Under the pieces are notes generated by a model. That model saw only the letters and a program-made list of their open reading frames with translations. It ran no database searches and had not been told where the DNA came from. Positions 1 to 7,763 of a DNA stretch of 64,000 nucleotides are shown in pieces. The DNA is from Terrabacter sp. Root85 (GTDB lineage: Bacteria; Actinomycetota; Actinomycetes; Actinomycetales; Dermatophilaceae). Position 1 is the first letter of the stretch. Each line of letters opens with the position of its first letter. Location of the stretch: contig NZ_LMIW01000011.1 of the NCBI RefSeq assembly GCF_001429185.1, positions 1 to 64,000 of the forward strand. The letters are read 5' to 3'. The translations under genes were made by a program, and so were the position numbers.

Positions 1-49
1 GTTCGATCAGCTCCCACTGAGCATCGGTCAGCACGGCAGAACGCGACAT
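1..49 (-). CDS. Transposase N-terminus, IS5-type (partial, runs off left edge)
   Basis: Only the first 16 codons are inside the window, read leftwards from an ATG at 49: MSRSAVLTDAQWELIE. This opening (DAQWELIEPLLP in complete proteins) is typical of IS5-family DDE transposases that begin with a DUF4096-type segment. The catalytic part lies outside the window. The ATG is about 47 nt inside the presumed element end, normal spacing for a compact insertion sequence. Family assignment rests on a short stretch, so it is good but not certain. Confidence 0.7.
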   Translation of the reverse strand, partial: MSRSAVLTDAQWELIE

Positions 50-98
50 GCATCAACCATCACAGCCGACCGTGCCCACATTCAGGAGACACGCCCTA
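1..98 (-). mobile_element. Terminal part of an IS5-type insertion sequence
   Basis: The transposase start at 49 and the non-coding stretch to about 95-98 form the promoter-side end of an insertion sequence continuing to the left. Read on the minus strand, the end begins about GGCGTGTCTCCTGAATGTGG, a plausible terminal inverted repeat; its partner is outside the window. The boundary falls on CTAG (96-99), which also supplies the stop codon of the neighbouring regulator. IS5 relatives often target TA-containing sites. The exact boundary and target duplication are inferred. Confidence 0.6.
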
Positions 99-737
99 GG
101 TGCGGAACTCCTCACTGCGAGTGGAGAGCTCGCCGACGAGGTCCGTCAGACCGCGGTCGTACGGCGTGTGGCCCGCCTGCAGGCGCAGGGACGCGACGAC
201 GTCCTTGGCGACCCTGGTCCAGTCGGCGTAGAAGTCCCTCGAGCGGTCGTCGAGGAACAGGTAGCGCGCCAGGTTGGGGTGTGTCGTGCCGCCGTCGTAG
301 AGGTCGGTCAGCAGGGCTCGCCCGAGTGCGTTGACACCGAGCAGGTCGAGGCGGTTGTTGCGGACGTAGGCCGGCGCTGACAGGGAGTCGAGAATGCGTT
401 GTATGCCGGGTCGCAGCTGCTCCTTGACCGGTGTCCGTCGCCGTCGGTTGCCGGCGTTGGCTGCCCGGGCGAGGTCGAAGAGATGGACCCGCTCGGACTC
501 GTCGAGCTGGAGCGCCGTCGCCAGTGATTCCAGGACCGACTCGGACACCCCGGAGAGGTTGCCGCGTTCGAGGCGCGTGTAGTAGTCGGTGCTGACGTCG
601 GCCAGGACCGCGACCTCCTCGCGTCGCAGGCCCTTGACCCGACGGTTGCTCCCGTAGAGCGTCAGACCCGCGTGCTCCGGGGTGAGCCGCGCGCGGCGGG
701 AGGTCAGGAAGTCGCGCACCTCGGCCCTGTTGTCCAT
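96..737 (-). CDS. XRE-family regulator with MmyB-like ligand-binding domain, C-terminally truncated
   Basis: The 213-residue protein has an N-terminal helix-turn-helix: the stretch GLRREEVAVLADVSTDYYTRLERG (residues about 37-60) is the classic XRE fold of this family. An MmyB-like ligand-binding domain follows (PAYVRNNRLDLLGVNALGRAL). The family normally runs to about 270-290 residues, and SEEFR is usually followed by a further 50-70 residues. Here the frame ends SEEFRT at a TAG formed exactly at the border of the adjacent insertion sequence, so the C-terminus has probably been removed. The -10 TACGGT (744-749, minus strand) sits 6 nt before the ATG, suggesting a leaderless mRNA. It is divergent from an aldo/keto reductase, a common target of such regulators. 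Confidence 0.85.
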   Translation of the reverse strand: MDNRAEVRDFLTSRRARLTPEHAGLTLYGSNRRVKGLRREEVAVLADVSTDYYTRLERGNLSGVSESVLESLATALQLDESERVHLFDLARAANAGNRRRRTPVKEQLRPGIQRILDSLSAPAYVRNNRLDLLGVNALGRALLTDLYDGGTTHPNLARYLFLDDRSRDFYADWTRVAKDVVASLRLQAGHTPYDRGLTDLVGELSTRSEEFRT

Positions 738-743
738 GCCCCG

Positions 744-749
744 ACCGTA
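744..749 (-). promoter_or_regulatory. -10 element, leaderless start of the XRE regulator
   Basis: On the minus strand TACGGT lies 6 nt upstream of the ATG at 737. The hexamer overlaps a GTATGCC motif. With the reductase promoter at 826-831 it places two divergent leaderless promoters in a 101-bp gap, where the regulator may act. Confidence 0.5.
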
Positions 750-825
750 TGCCGTGGGCTCGGGCCCAGGGAGGGGCTGGCGTTACCGGTCAAGGCCGTC
801 ACTGCCACCGGCACGGGCCCCCGCC

Positions 826-831
826 TACGGT
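826..831 (+). promoter_or_regulatory. -10 element, leaderless start of the first aldo/keto reductase
   Basis: TACGGT is followed by 7 nt and the ATG at 839, so transcription probably begins at or next to the start codon. This supports 839 over the in-frame upstream start at 749, which would lie upstream of the promoter. Confidence 0.5.
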
Positions 832-838
832 CGAGGAC

Positions 839-1717
839 ATGACGACACTGCAGCTGAACAACGAGGTCGAGATGCCGGCCATCGGACTCGGGGTGTTCCA
901 GACCCCTCCGGAGGAGACGCGCGCCGCCGTCGAGGCCGCGCTCGCGACCGGGTACCGGCACATCGATACGGCCGCCGCCTACGGCAACGAGCGCGAGGTC
1001 GGTGAGGCCGTTCGCAGCTCCGGCGTGCCCCGTGACGAGGTCTTCCTCGAGACGAAGATCTGGATCAGCGACTACGGCTACGACGAGACCCTGCACGGCT
1101 TCGACAAGAGCGCCGGCAAGCTCGGCGTCGAGCAGATCGACCTGCTGATCCTGCACCAGGCCCTCCCGTCCGCTTTCGACACGACGCTCGAGGCGTACCG
1201 GGCGCTGGAGTCGCTCCTCGCGGACGGCAAGGTGCGCGCCATCGGCGTCAGCAACTTCATGGTCGACCACCTCACCGCCCTGCTCGATGCGGCGACGGTC
1301 GTGCCCTCGGTCAACCAGATCGAGTTGCACCCCTACTTCCAGCAGAAGCCAGTCCAGGAGCTCGGAGCCCAGCACGGGATCCTGACGCAGGCGTGGTCCC
1401 CGATCGGTGGCATCACCTTCTACCGCGACGGCAGCCACGGCAGCACCCTCCAGGACCCGGTCATCGGCGGGATCGCCGACGCCCACGGGAAGACGCCCGC
1501 CCAGGTGATGCTGCGCTGGCACCTCCAGCAGGGACGCTCCGCGATCCCCAAGTCGACCAAGGCGCACCGCATCGCGGAGAACTTCGACGTCTTCGACTTC
1601 GTCCTGACCCAGGACGAGCTGAGCGCGATCGACGCCCTCGACACCGGCACGCGCGGTGGCCCCGAGCCGGCCGACATCACGCTCGAGACCTTCGGACGCG
1701 CCATCCCCGAGGCCTGA
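839..1717 (+). CDS. Aldo/keto reductase (2,5-diketo-D-gluconate reductase type)
   Basis: A 292-residue cytosolic NADPH-dependent carbonyl reductase of the AKR superfamily, a single (beta/alpha)8 barrel. The catalytic tetrad is visible: D43 and Y48 (HIDTAAAYGN), K73 (ETKIW) and H106 (LILHQ). The NADP-binding end appears as IPKSTKAHRIAENFDVFDF near residue 240-260. Length is normal for the 2,5-diketo-D-gluconate reductase group; the natural substrate cannot be read from sequence. It is divergent from the truncated XRE regulator, which probably controlled it, and is followed by a dehydrogenase remnant and a second reductase on the same strand. Confidence 0.92.
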   Translation: MTTLQLNNEVEMPAIGLGVFQTPPEETRAAVEAALATGYRHIDTAAAYGNEREVGEAVRSSGVPRDEVFLETKIWISDYGYDETLHGFDKSAGKLGVEQIDLLILHQALPSAFDTTLEAYRALESLLADGKVRAIGVSNFMVDHLTALLDAATVVPSVNQIELHPYFQQKPVQELGAQHGILTQAWSPIGGITFYRDGSHGSTLQDPVIGGIADAHGKTPAQVMLRWHLQQGRSAIPKSTKAHRIAENFDVFDFVLTQDELSAIDALDTGTRGGPEPADITLETFGRAIPEA

Positions 1718-2914
<1,197 letters not shown>

Positions 2915-2935
2915 GTGCGTCGCCGAGCCGCAGCC

Positions 2936-3676
2936 TCAGAGCTGGGCCTTGAGCACGTCGATCTCGCACCCGGGCGCGGCCGGGTCGAAGCCGTGCTCGA
3001 CGAGCCAGCGGATCGCCGTCAGGCTCCGCAGGGACCACCACGCTCGGACAACGTCGAGGTCGACGGCATCCGCGCCGTAGCCGTCGACGACGTCTGCGAC
3101 GTGCTCGGGGTGCCCGAGGGTCAGGCTCGAGAGGTCGTACATCGCTGAGCCCCGACCCGCCTCGGACCAGTCGAGGATGCCGGTGATCTCGTCTCCCTCG
3201 ACGAAGACGTGGGCCACCTGCAGGTCGCCGTGCATGAACACCGGCGTCCACGGTCGCAGCGCGGACTCGGCGAGCTCACGGTTGCGCGTCACGAGCTCGG
3301 CCGGGAGGACGTCGTTCGTCAGGAGCCACGTGCACTCGGCGTCGAGGCTCGCGGCCTTCTCGTCGAGGCTGGCCCCGGACCACGGCGGCAGCGGCGCGTC
3401 GTGCAGGACGCGCAGGACCGCACCCGCCGCGGCCCACGCCGCGGCCGAGGCGGTCGACGGCTCGCCGAGGCGACCGAGCGCCACCCCGGGCAGAGCAGCG
3501 AGCGCGAGCACGGACGGCCTGCACCACAGGACCTCCGGGGTCGGGACCGGCGCCAGCGTCATCGCCTCGAGCTCGGCCTCGGTGCGGGCCGGATCGGCGT
3601 CGACCTTGAGGAACACGTCACCCACCCGCAGCGTCGCGCGTTCCTGATGGGCGACCACCACCTCGACCTCGTCCAC
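2936..3676 (-). CDS. Aminoglycoside-phosphotransferase-family (APH/choline-kinase-like) protein
   Basis: A 246-residue kinase-like protein. The signature is MHGDLQVAHVFVEGDEITGI followed by LDWSEAG: the HGD catalytic loop and the metal-binding D in LDW are present, as is the N-terminal VFLKVDAD nucleotide-binding lysine region. The usual Asn five residues after the catalytic Asp (HGDxxxxN) reads His here, so activity or metal geometry may differ. Such proteins phosphorylate small hydroxylated molecules; a resistance function should not be assumed. The chosen start is GTG at 3676. It converges on the aldo/keto reductase with only about 20 bp between stops. Confidence 0.8.
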   Translation of the reverse strand: MDEVEVVVAHQERATLRVGDVFLKVDADPARTEAELEAMTLAPVPTPEVLWCRPSVLALAALPGVALGRLGEPSTASAAAWAAAGAVLRVLHDAPLPPWSGASLDEKAASLDAECTWLLTNDVLPAELVTRNRELAESALRPWTPVFMHGDLQVAHVFVEGDEITGILDWSEAGRGSAMYDLSSLTLGHPEHVADVVDGYGADAVDLDVVRAWWSLRSLTAIRWLVEHGFDPAAPGCEIDVLKAQL

Positions 3677-3745
3677 GTCGGCCAGTCTGGCGCAGGGCGA
3701 GGGCGCCCCCCACCCATTTGTCGGACGGCCGTGCGTCGGCGAGGG

Positions 3746-5098
3746 TCAGGCCTTGGCGGCGAACATCCCGAGACGGTCGGCAGCGAGCAGCGGGAAGACC
3801 GTCGACGACGACAGCTGCGCCCGCTTCTCCAGCGCCTCGGCGAGGATCGTCCGGTAGTCGGTCGTCCCGGCGAGGTCACCGTTGTCGAGGTTGGCCGCCG
3901 CGAGGCCGGGCCAGCGCCCGTAGACCTGCCCGCCGCGCACCCCGCCACCCATGACGAGCGAGACGTTGCCGTGGCCGTGGTCGAGTCCACCGGAGCCGTT
4001 CTGCGCGACGCGGCGACCGAACTCGCTGAGCGTCACGAGGGTCACCTCGCTCATCTGCGCGCCGAGGTCCTGGTTGAGGGCCGCGAGCGCCTGGCCGAGC
4101 TCGGTGAGCTGGCGGAACATCCAGCCCGAGTCGCTGGACCCGAGGCCGGAGTGCATGTCCCAGTTGCCGACGTCGACCGTCGCCGCCCGCAGGCCGATCC
4201 GTGCCTTGATGAGGCGAGCGAGGTCGCGCAGGGCGTCGCCGACGGCACCCTTGGGGTATGCCGCCCCGTTGGCCGGGGTGTAGCCGGCGGCCTTGAGCGG
4301 TGACATCGTCGAGAGCGCCCCGAGCGTCGCCTTCGCGGGTGCCGCGAGCGCGGCGGGCGCCCCGGCATACAAGGCGTTGAGGGCGGTCGTCCAGCGGGTC
4401 TGCTCATCCGGGGTGCTGGCGCCGCTGAGGCTGAAGCTGTCGACGGTGCGGATCGCGACCTCGGGGTTCGGGCCGATCATCGACTGCGGTGTCGTCGCCG
4501 ATCCGACCGACGCGGACGCGAACGTCGAGACCGGTCCGCTCAGCCCGATCATGCGGTCGAGCCAGCCGGTGCGCAGCGTCGAGCCGGGCGCGGCGTTCTC
4601 CATCGTGGCCATGGCCTCGAAGTGCGACCGCGTCGGGTTGACCTGGCCGACCGCGTGCACGGCGGCGAGTCCGCCGGCGTCCCAGATCGGCTTGAGCGGC
4701 GCGAGGGCAGGGTGCAGCCCGAACATGCTGTCGAGCCTGATCGCCCGCGACGCGGGGATCGCGATCGCGGGCCGCGCCGCGAAGTACGCAGGGTCCCCGA
4801 CGGGGGCCACCGCGGACAGACCGTCGAAGCCGCCGCGGAGGCTGAGGATGACGATCGTGTCGCCGGTGTAGGCCGTCCCGGCGAAGGCGAGCTGCGTGGC
4901 GGCACTGGGGCCGGCGGTGCCGATGACGGCGCCGAGCGCTCCCAGGGCCGACGCGCCCGCGAGCAACGTGCGGCGGGAGACCTGCGAGGTCAGGGCCTGC
5001 CCCTGCGGGCAGCCGCAGCCCTCCGGGGGGACGCCGGACTCGGCCGGGTACTGGGTCAGGGACGGGGCTGTGGACGCGGTCGCGGGATGGGTCGTCAT
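3746..5098 (-). CDS. DUF1501 protein, Tat-exported
   Basis: A 450-residue secreted protein of the DUF1501 family (sulfatase/alkaline-phosphatase-like fold). A twin-arginine signal is seen at residues 41-66 (SRRTLLAGASALGALGAVIG), after a Cys-containing leader. Family hallmarks follow: LSLRGGFDGLSAV, NPTRSHFEAMATMEN, GNWDMHSG, TLSEFGRR and NGSGGLDHGHGNVSLVMGGGV near the C-terminus. The ATG at 5098 is 8 nt downstream of the stop of the DUF1800 gene, so the two are surely one operon. The pair is widespread as co-exported proteins of unknown biochemical role; the DUF1501 part resembles phosphohydrolases. Confidence 0.92.
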   Translation of the reverse strand: MTTHPATASTAPSLTQYPAESGVPPEGCGCPQGQALTSQVSRRTLLAGASALGALGAVIGTAGPSAATQLAFAGTAYTGDTIVILSLRGGFDGLSAVAPVGDPAYFAARPAIAIPASRAIRLDSMFGLHPALAPLKPIWDAGGLAAVHAVGQVNPTRSHFEAMATMENAAPGSTLRTGWLDRMIGLSGPVSTFASASVGSATTPQSMIGPNPEVAIRTVDSFSLSGASTPDEQTRWTTALNALYAGAPAALAAPAKATLGALSTMSPLKAAGYTPANGAAYPKGAVGDALRDLARLIKARIGLRAATVDVGNWDMHSGLGSSDSGWMFRQLTELGQALAALNQDLGAQMSEVTLVTLSEFGRRVAQNGSGGLDHGHGNVSLVMGGGVRGGQVYGRWPGLAAANLDNGDLAGTTDYRTILAEALEKRAQLSSSTVFPLLAADRLGMFAAKA

Positions 5099-5106
5099 GG
5101 TCGTCC

Positions 5107-6720
5107 TCAGCGGGTCGCGAAGTTGGGGGAGTCGAGCAGGAGCGCGACGATCGACGGGAGCCGCCACGTCACGGCCGCAGCACCCGCCTTGAGGGCGTCG
5201 CCGGGGGCGTGGTCGACGAACCGGCAGATCGCGTCGCGTTGCGCGGTCGTCAGCGTGATGAGCAGCTTCGCGGCGAGCGCGTCGACGAGGGCGGCATACG
5301 TCGTCGGCAGCGGGGTCGGCACGAGCGTCGTGACGTCGGGGCGCTTCATCGCCTTGAGCGTCCAGTTGCCCGCGAGGCCGAGATGGAAGTTCCAGCGGTT
5401 GAGCGTGCTCGACGCGCCGTTCCAGGCGGCGGCGACGTCGGGATAGCCGTTCGGAGCCGGCCACCCCATCGGTGCCTGCCCGAAGGTGCCCATCTGCCAG
5501 AAGAGGCCGCGCAGGTCGCTCGTCACCCCGGCCGCCGGGACCGGCTCGGGGGTCAGGCCGAGGATGCGGCACGACGCGAGGGCGTCCTCGTAGGGGGTGC
5601 GGATCTTCTGGCCGGCCGAGGCGACGAACTCGGGGGAGAGGAAGAGGGCTCGCAGCACCGGAGCGATGGCAGTGCCGTTCGCGAGGTAGACCTGTGCGAG
5701 CTTGGTGACGAGAGTGGCCGGCGGCGTGTCGGAGACGTAGCGCGTCACGAGCTTCGTGGCGATGCGATTCGCCGTCGCCGGGTGGTTCGCCAGGTAGTTG
5801 AGGTAGAGCGTCGCGACGGCGCTGCCGTTCTCGGGCGTCGCGTTCGGGTCGCTCCAGCCGAGCACCTTGACGGTCCCGACGTGACGACGGTTGGGCCGGT
5901 AGTAGTAGAGACCCGACTCGGAGTCGACGCTGAGACCGGTCAGCGCCAGTGCCGACATCTTGACGTCGGCCTCGGTGAACTTCCCGACGCCGACGGTGTG
6001 CAGCTCGAGCAGCTCGCGGCCGTAGTTCTCATTCGGCGCCTTCTTCGTGCTGTCGGCGTTGTCGAGGACCTTGAGCATCGACGGGTGCCGCGCTGCCGCG
6101 TTGAGCATGTCGGAGTACTTGCCGAGCGCGTGCTTGCGGATGACGTCGCGCTGGAAGAGGTGCGAGCTGTCCCAGACCTCGCTGCTCGGGACCGTGACGA
6201 CGAGGTGGTTGGTCCAGAAGTCGACGACGGTCTCGAGGAGCTGCCTGCGGGAGAAGAGGGCCCGGGCCAGGTGCGCCTCGACGAGGTCCATCATGACGGT
6301 CCACGTGTCGCCGCCCTCGAGGCGCTCGCGCACCTCCCACGTCTTCCAGCCCAGGCGGGTCCAGCGCCCCAGCATCGTGTCCATGGCGGTGTCGGGCACC
6401 TTGGTCAACGGGGCGAGCTGGGCGTCGAGCCAGGCCGTCGTCCCGGTCGTGCGCACTTCGGCGACCAGCGCCGGCGTCGGGCCGAACGTCGCGCGTCGCA
6501 GCAGGTGCAGCACGGGGTCGGTCGTGACGGCTGCGGCCATGACCGCGGGGGTGGCCGTCGCGGGCGCCCCTGCCGCGGACGTGGGTGCCGCGGACGCGGT
6601 CGTCGCGGTGGCCACAGCGAGGGCTGCGCCGCCCCCGAGCCCGGAGAGCACGCGTCGGCGCGCCGGCGCTGCGGCCGACGGCCGGGCGGGCGACGGCGAC
6701 TCGGGGGAGTGAGCGGTCAT
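5107..6720 (-). CDS. DUF1800 protein, exported
   Basis: A 537-residue protein of the DUF1800 family. The N-terminus carries an arginine-rich signal with a Tat-like look (ARRRVLSGLGGGAALAVATA, residues 20-39). Family motifs include LLRRATFGPTPALVAEV, FWTNHLVV, MLKVLDNADSTKKAPNENYG, RELLELHTVGVG and GWPAPNGYPDV. It is first in a two-gene operon with the DUF1501 gene. A -10 TACCGT (6728-6733, minus strand) lies 7 nt before the ATG, so the operon mRNA is probably leaderless. Function unknown; such pairs often sit together in secreted complexes. Confidence 0.9.
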   Translation of the reverse strand: MTAHSPESPSPARPSAAAPARRRVLSGLGGGAALAVATATTASAAPTSAAGAPATATPAVMAAAVTTDPVLHLLRRATFGPTPALVAEVRTTGTTAWLDAQLAPLTKVPDTAMDTMLGRWTRLGWKTWEVRERLEGGDTWTVMMDLVEAHLARALFSRRQLLETVVDFWTNHLVVTVPSSEVWDSSHLFQRDVIRKHALGKYSDMLNAAARHPSMLKVLDNADSTKKAPNENYGRELLELHTVGVGKFTEADVKMSALALTGLSVDSESGLYYYRPNRRHVGTVKVLGWSDPNATPENGSAVATLYLNYLANHPATANRIATKLVTRYVSDTPPATLVTKLAQVYLANGTAIAPVLRALFLSPEFVASAGQKIRTPYEDALASCRILGLTPEPVPAAGVTSDLRGLFWQMGTFGQAPMGWPAPNGYPDVAAAWNGASSTLNRWNFHLGLAGNWTLKAMKRPDVTTLVPTPLPTTYAALVDALAAKLLITLTTAQRDAICRFVDHAPGDALKAGAAAVTWRLPSIVALLLDSPNFATR

Positions 6721-6727
6721 GCGAGGG

Positions 6728-6733
6728 ACGGTA
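6728..6733 (-). promoter_or_regulatory. -10 element, leaderless start of the DUF1800-DUF1501 operon
   Basis: TACCGT on the minus strand, 7 nt before the ATG at 6720, in the 122-bp divergent gap with the nucleotidyltransferase gene. Confidence 0.5.
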
Positions 6734-6811
6734 CATACCAGACCGGGCGTTGACTCCGTTATCGGACATTTCGGTCAGGCTCCCCGATCCGGCCGTCGGG
6801 ACGAGGCTCCG

Positions 6812-6846
6812 GTAGCGTCCGGCCCATGCCGAGGACCGCCCGATGA
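6812..6846 (+). promoter_or_regulatory. Leaderless six-codon upstream frame coupled to the nucleotidyltransferase start
   Basis: A -10 TAGCGT (6813-6818) is followed by 7 nt and an ATG at 6826. That ATG opens a six-codon frame (MPRTAR) whose TGA at 6844-6846 overlaps the ATG of the nucleotidyltransferase at 6843 (ATGA overlap). The arrangement suggests a leaderless upstream peptide that delivers ribosomes to the main start by re-initiation. Inference from sequence only. Confidence 0.4.
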
Positions 6847-7667
6847 TCACCGACGAGACGTTGCGCCGGATGGTCGACGAGCTGACCGGCGTGCACGGGG
6901 TGCTCGGCGTCGTGCTCGGCGGCAGTCGCGCCCGCGGCGACGCGCTGCCCACCTCCGACGTCGACCTCGGCGTCTACTACCAGGGTGTGCCCGACACCGC
7001 CGAGCTGACACGTCTCGCGAGCCGGTGGTCAGGGCGCGACGTCGCGGTGGGGGAGCCCGGCACGTGGGGTCCGTGGGTCGACGCCGGTGGCTGGCTCGAG
7101 GTCGAGGGCACCGCCGTCGACTGGATCCTGCGCGACGTCGATCGGGTTGCAGCACAGGCGGATCGAGCGATTCGTGGTGAGTTCGCCTTCCACTCCCAGG
7201 CAGGTCACCCGCTCGGCTTCCTCGACGTGGCGTATGCCGCCGAGCTGGCCACCGGGGTCGTTCTGGCCGACCCGGCCGGTCGGCTCGCGTCCCTGCGAAC
7301 GGCCGTGACGGCATACCCCCTCGCCCTGCGCGACGCGATGGTCGGCGCCCTCTGGGAGGCCGACTTCCTCGTCGGCGCGGCCGAGAAGGGAGCCCGGCGC
7401 GCGGACACGACGTACGTGTCGCTGGCGCTCGCCCGAGCGGTCCTGCTGTGTGCCCACGCGCTGCACTCGGACGCCGGACGCTGGGTGACGAACGAGAAGG
7501 GGCTCGTGCCTGCGGTCGCGACGCTGCCCGCGGCGCCGGAAGGGTTCTCGCGGGACGCCGCCCTCGCCCTGGGCGCGCTGGGCGCCACCGAGGAGTCCCT
7601 CACGGCTGCCGTCGCTGCCGTGGCCCGCCTCGTCGGCGAGACCCGCGCCGTGCTCGGCGACCGCTGA
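6843..7667 (+). CDS. Nucleotidyltransferase-domain protein
   Basis: A 274-residue protein with an N-terminal Pol-beta-like nucleotidyltransferase core: G26-G27-S28 (VVLGGSRARGD) and the metal-binding D39-x-D41 (PTSDVDLGVYY). The C-terminal half is helical and Ala-rich, as in DUF4037-type or kanamycin-nucleotidyltransferase-like proteins. Its substrate is unknown; it may be a small molecule, since no toxin-antitoxin partner is adjacent. The ATG at 6843 overlaps the stop of a tiny upstream frame and has no clear Shine-Dalgarno of its own. Confidence 0.82.
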   Translation: MITDETLRRMVDELTGVHGVLGVVLGGSRARGDALPTSDVDLGVYYQGVPDTAELTRLASRWSGRDVAVGEPGTWGPWVDAGGWLEVEGTAVDWILRDVDRVAAQADRAIRGEFAFHSQAGHPLGFLDVAYAAELATGVVLADPAGRLASLRTAVTAYPLALRDAMVGALWEADFLVGAAEKGARRADTTYVSLALARAVLLCAHALHSDAGRWVTNEKGLVPAVATLPAAPEGFSRDAALALGALGATEESLTAAVAAVARLVGETRAVLGDR

Positions 7668-7751
7668 CGAGAGCGCACGTCACCGGCCGCCGCAGCACGG
7701 ATTCCTCTGCGCGGTGGTCTGTCGGTGGCGGGTACGCGAAGGTTCGTTCGT

Positions 7752-7757
7752 TAGCCT
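7752..7757 (+). promoter_or_regulatory. -10 element, leaderless start of the DUF4011 helicase gene
   Basis: TAGCCT is followed by 6 nt and the ATG at 7764. No ribosome-binding site is needed or seen. Confidence 0.5.
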
Positions 7758-7763
7758 GCTGGA

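Noticed and set aside
2936-3676. Aminoglycoside resistance kinase
   Set aside because: The family is broad, the metal-site Asn is altered and no resistance context exists.
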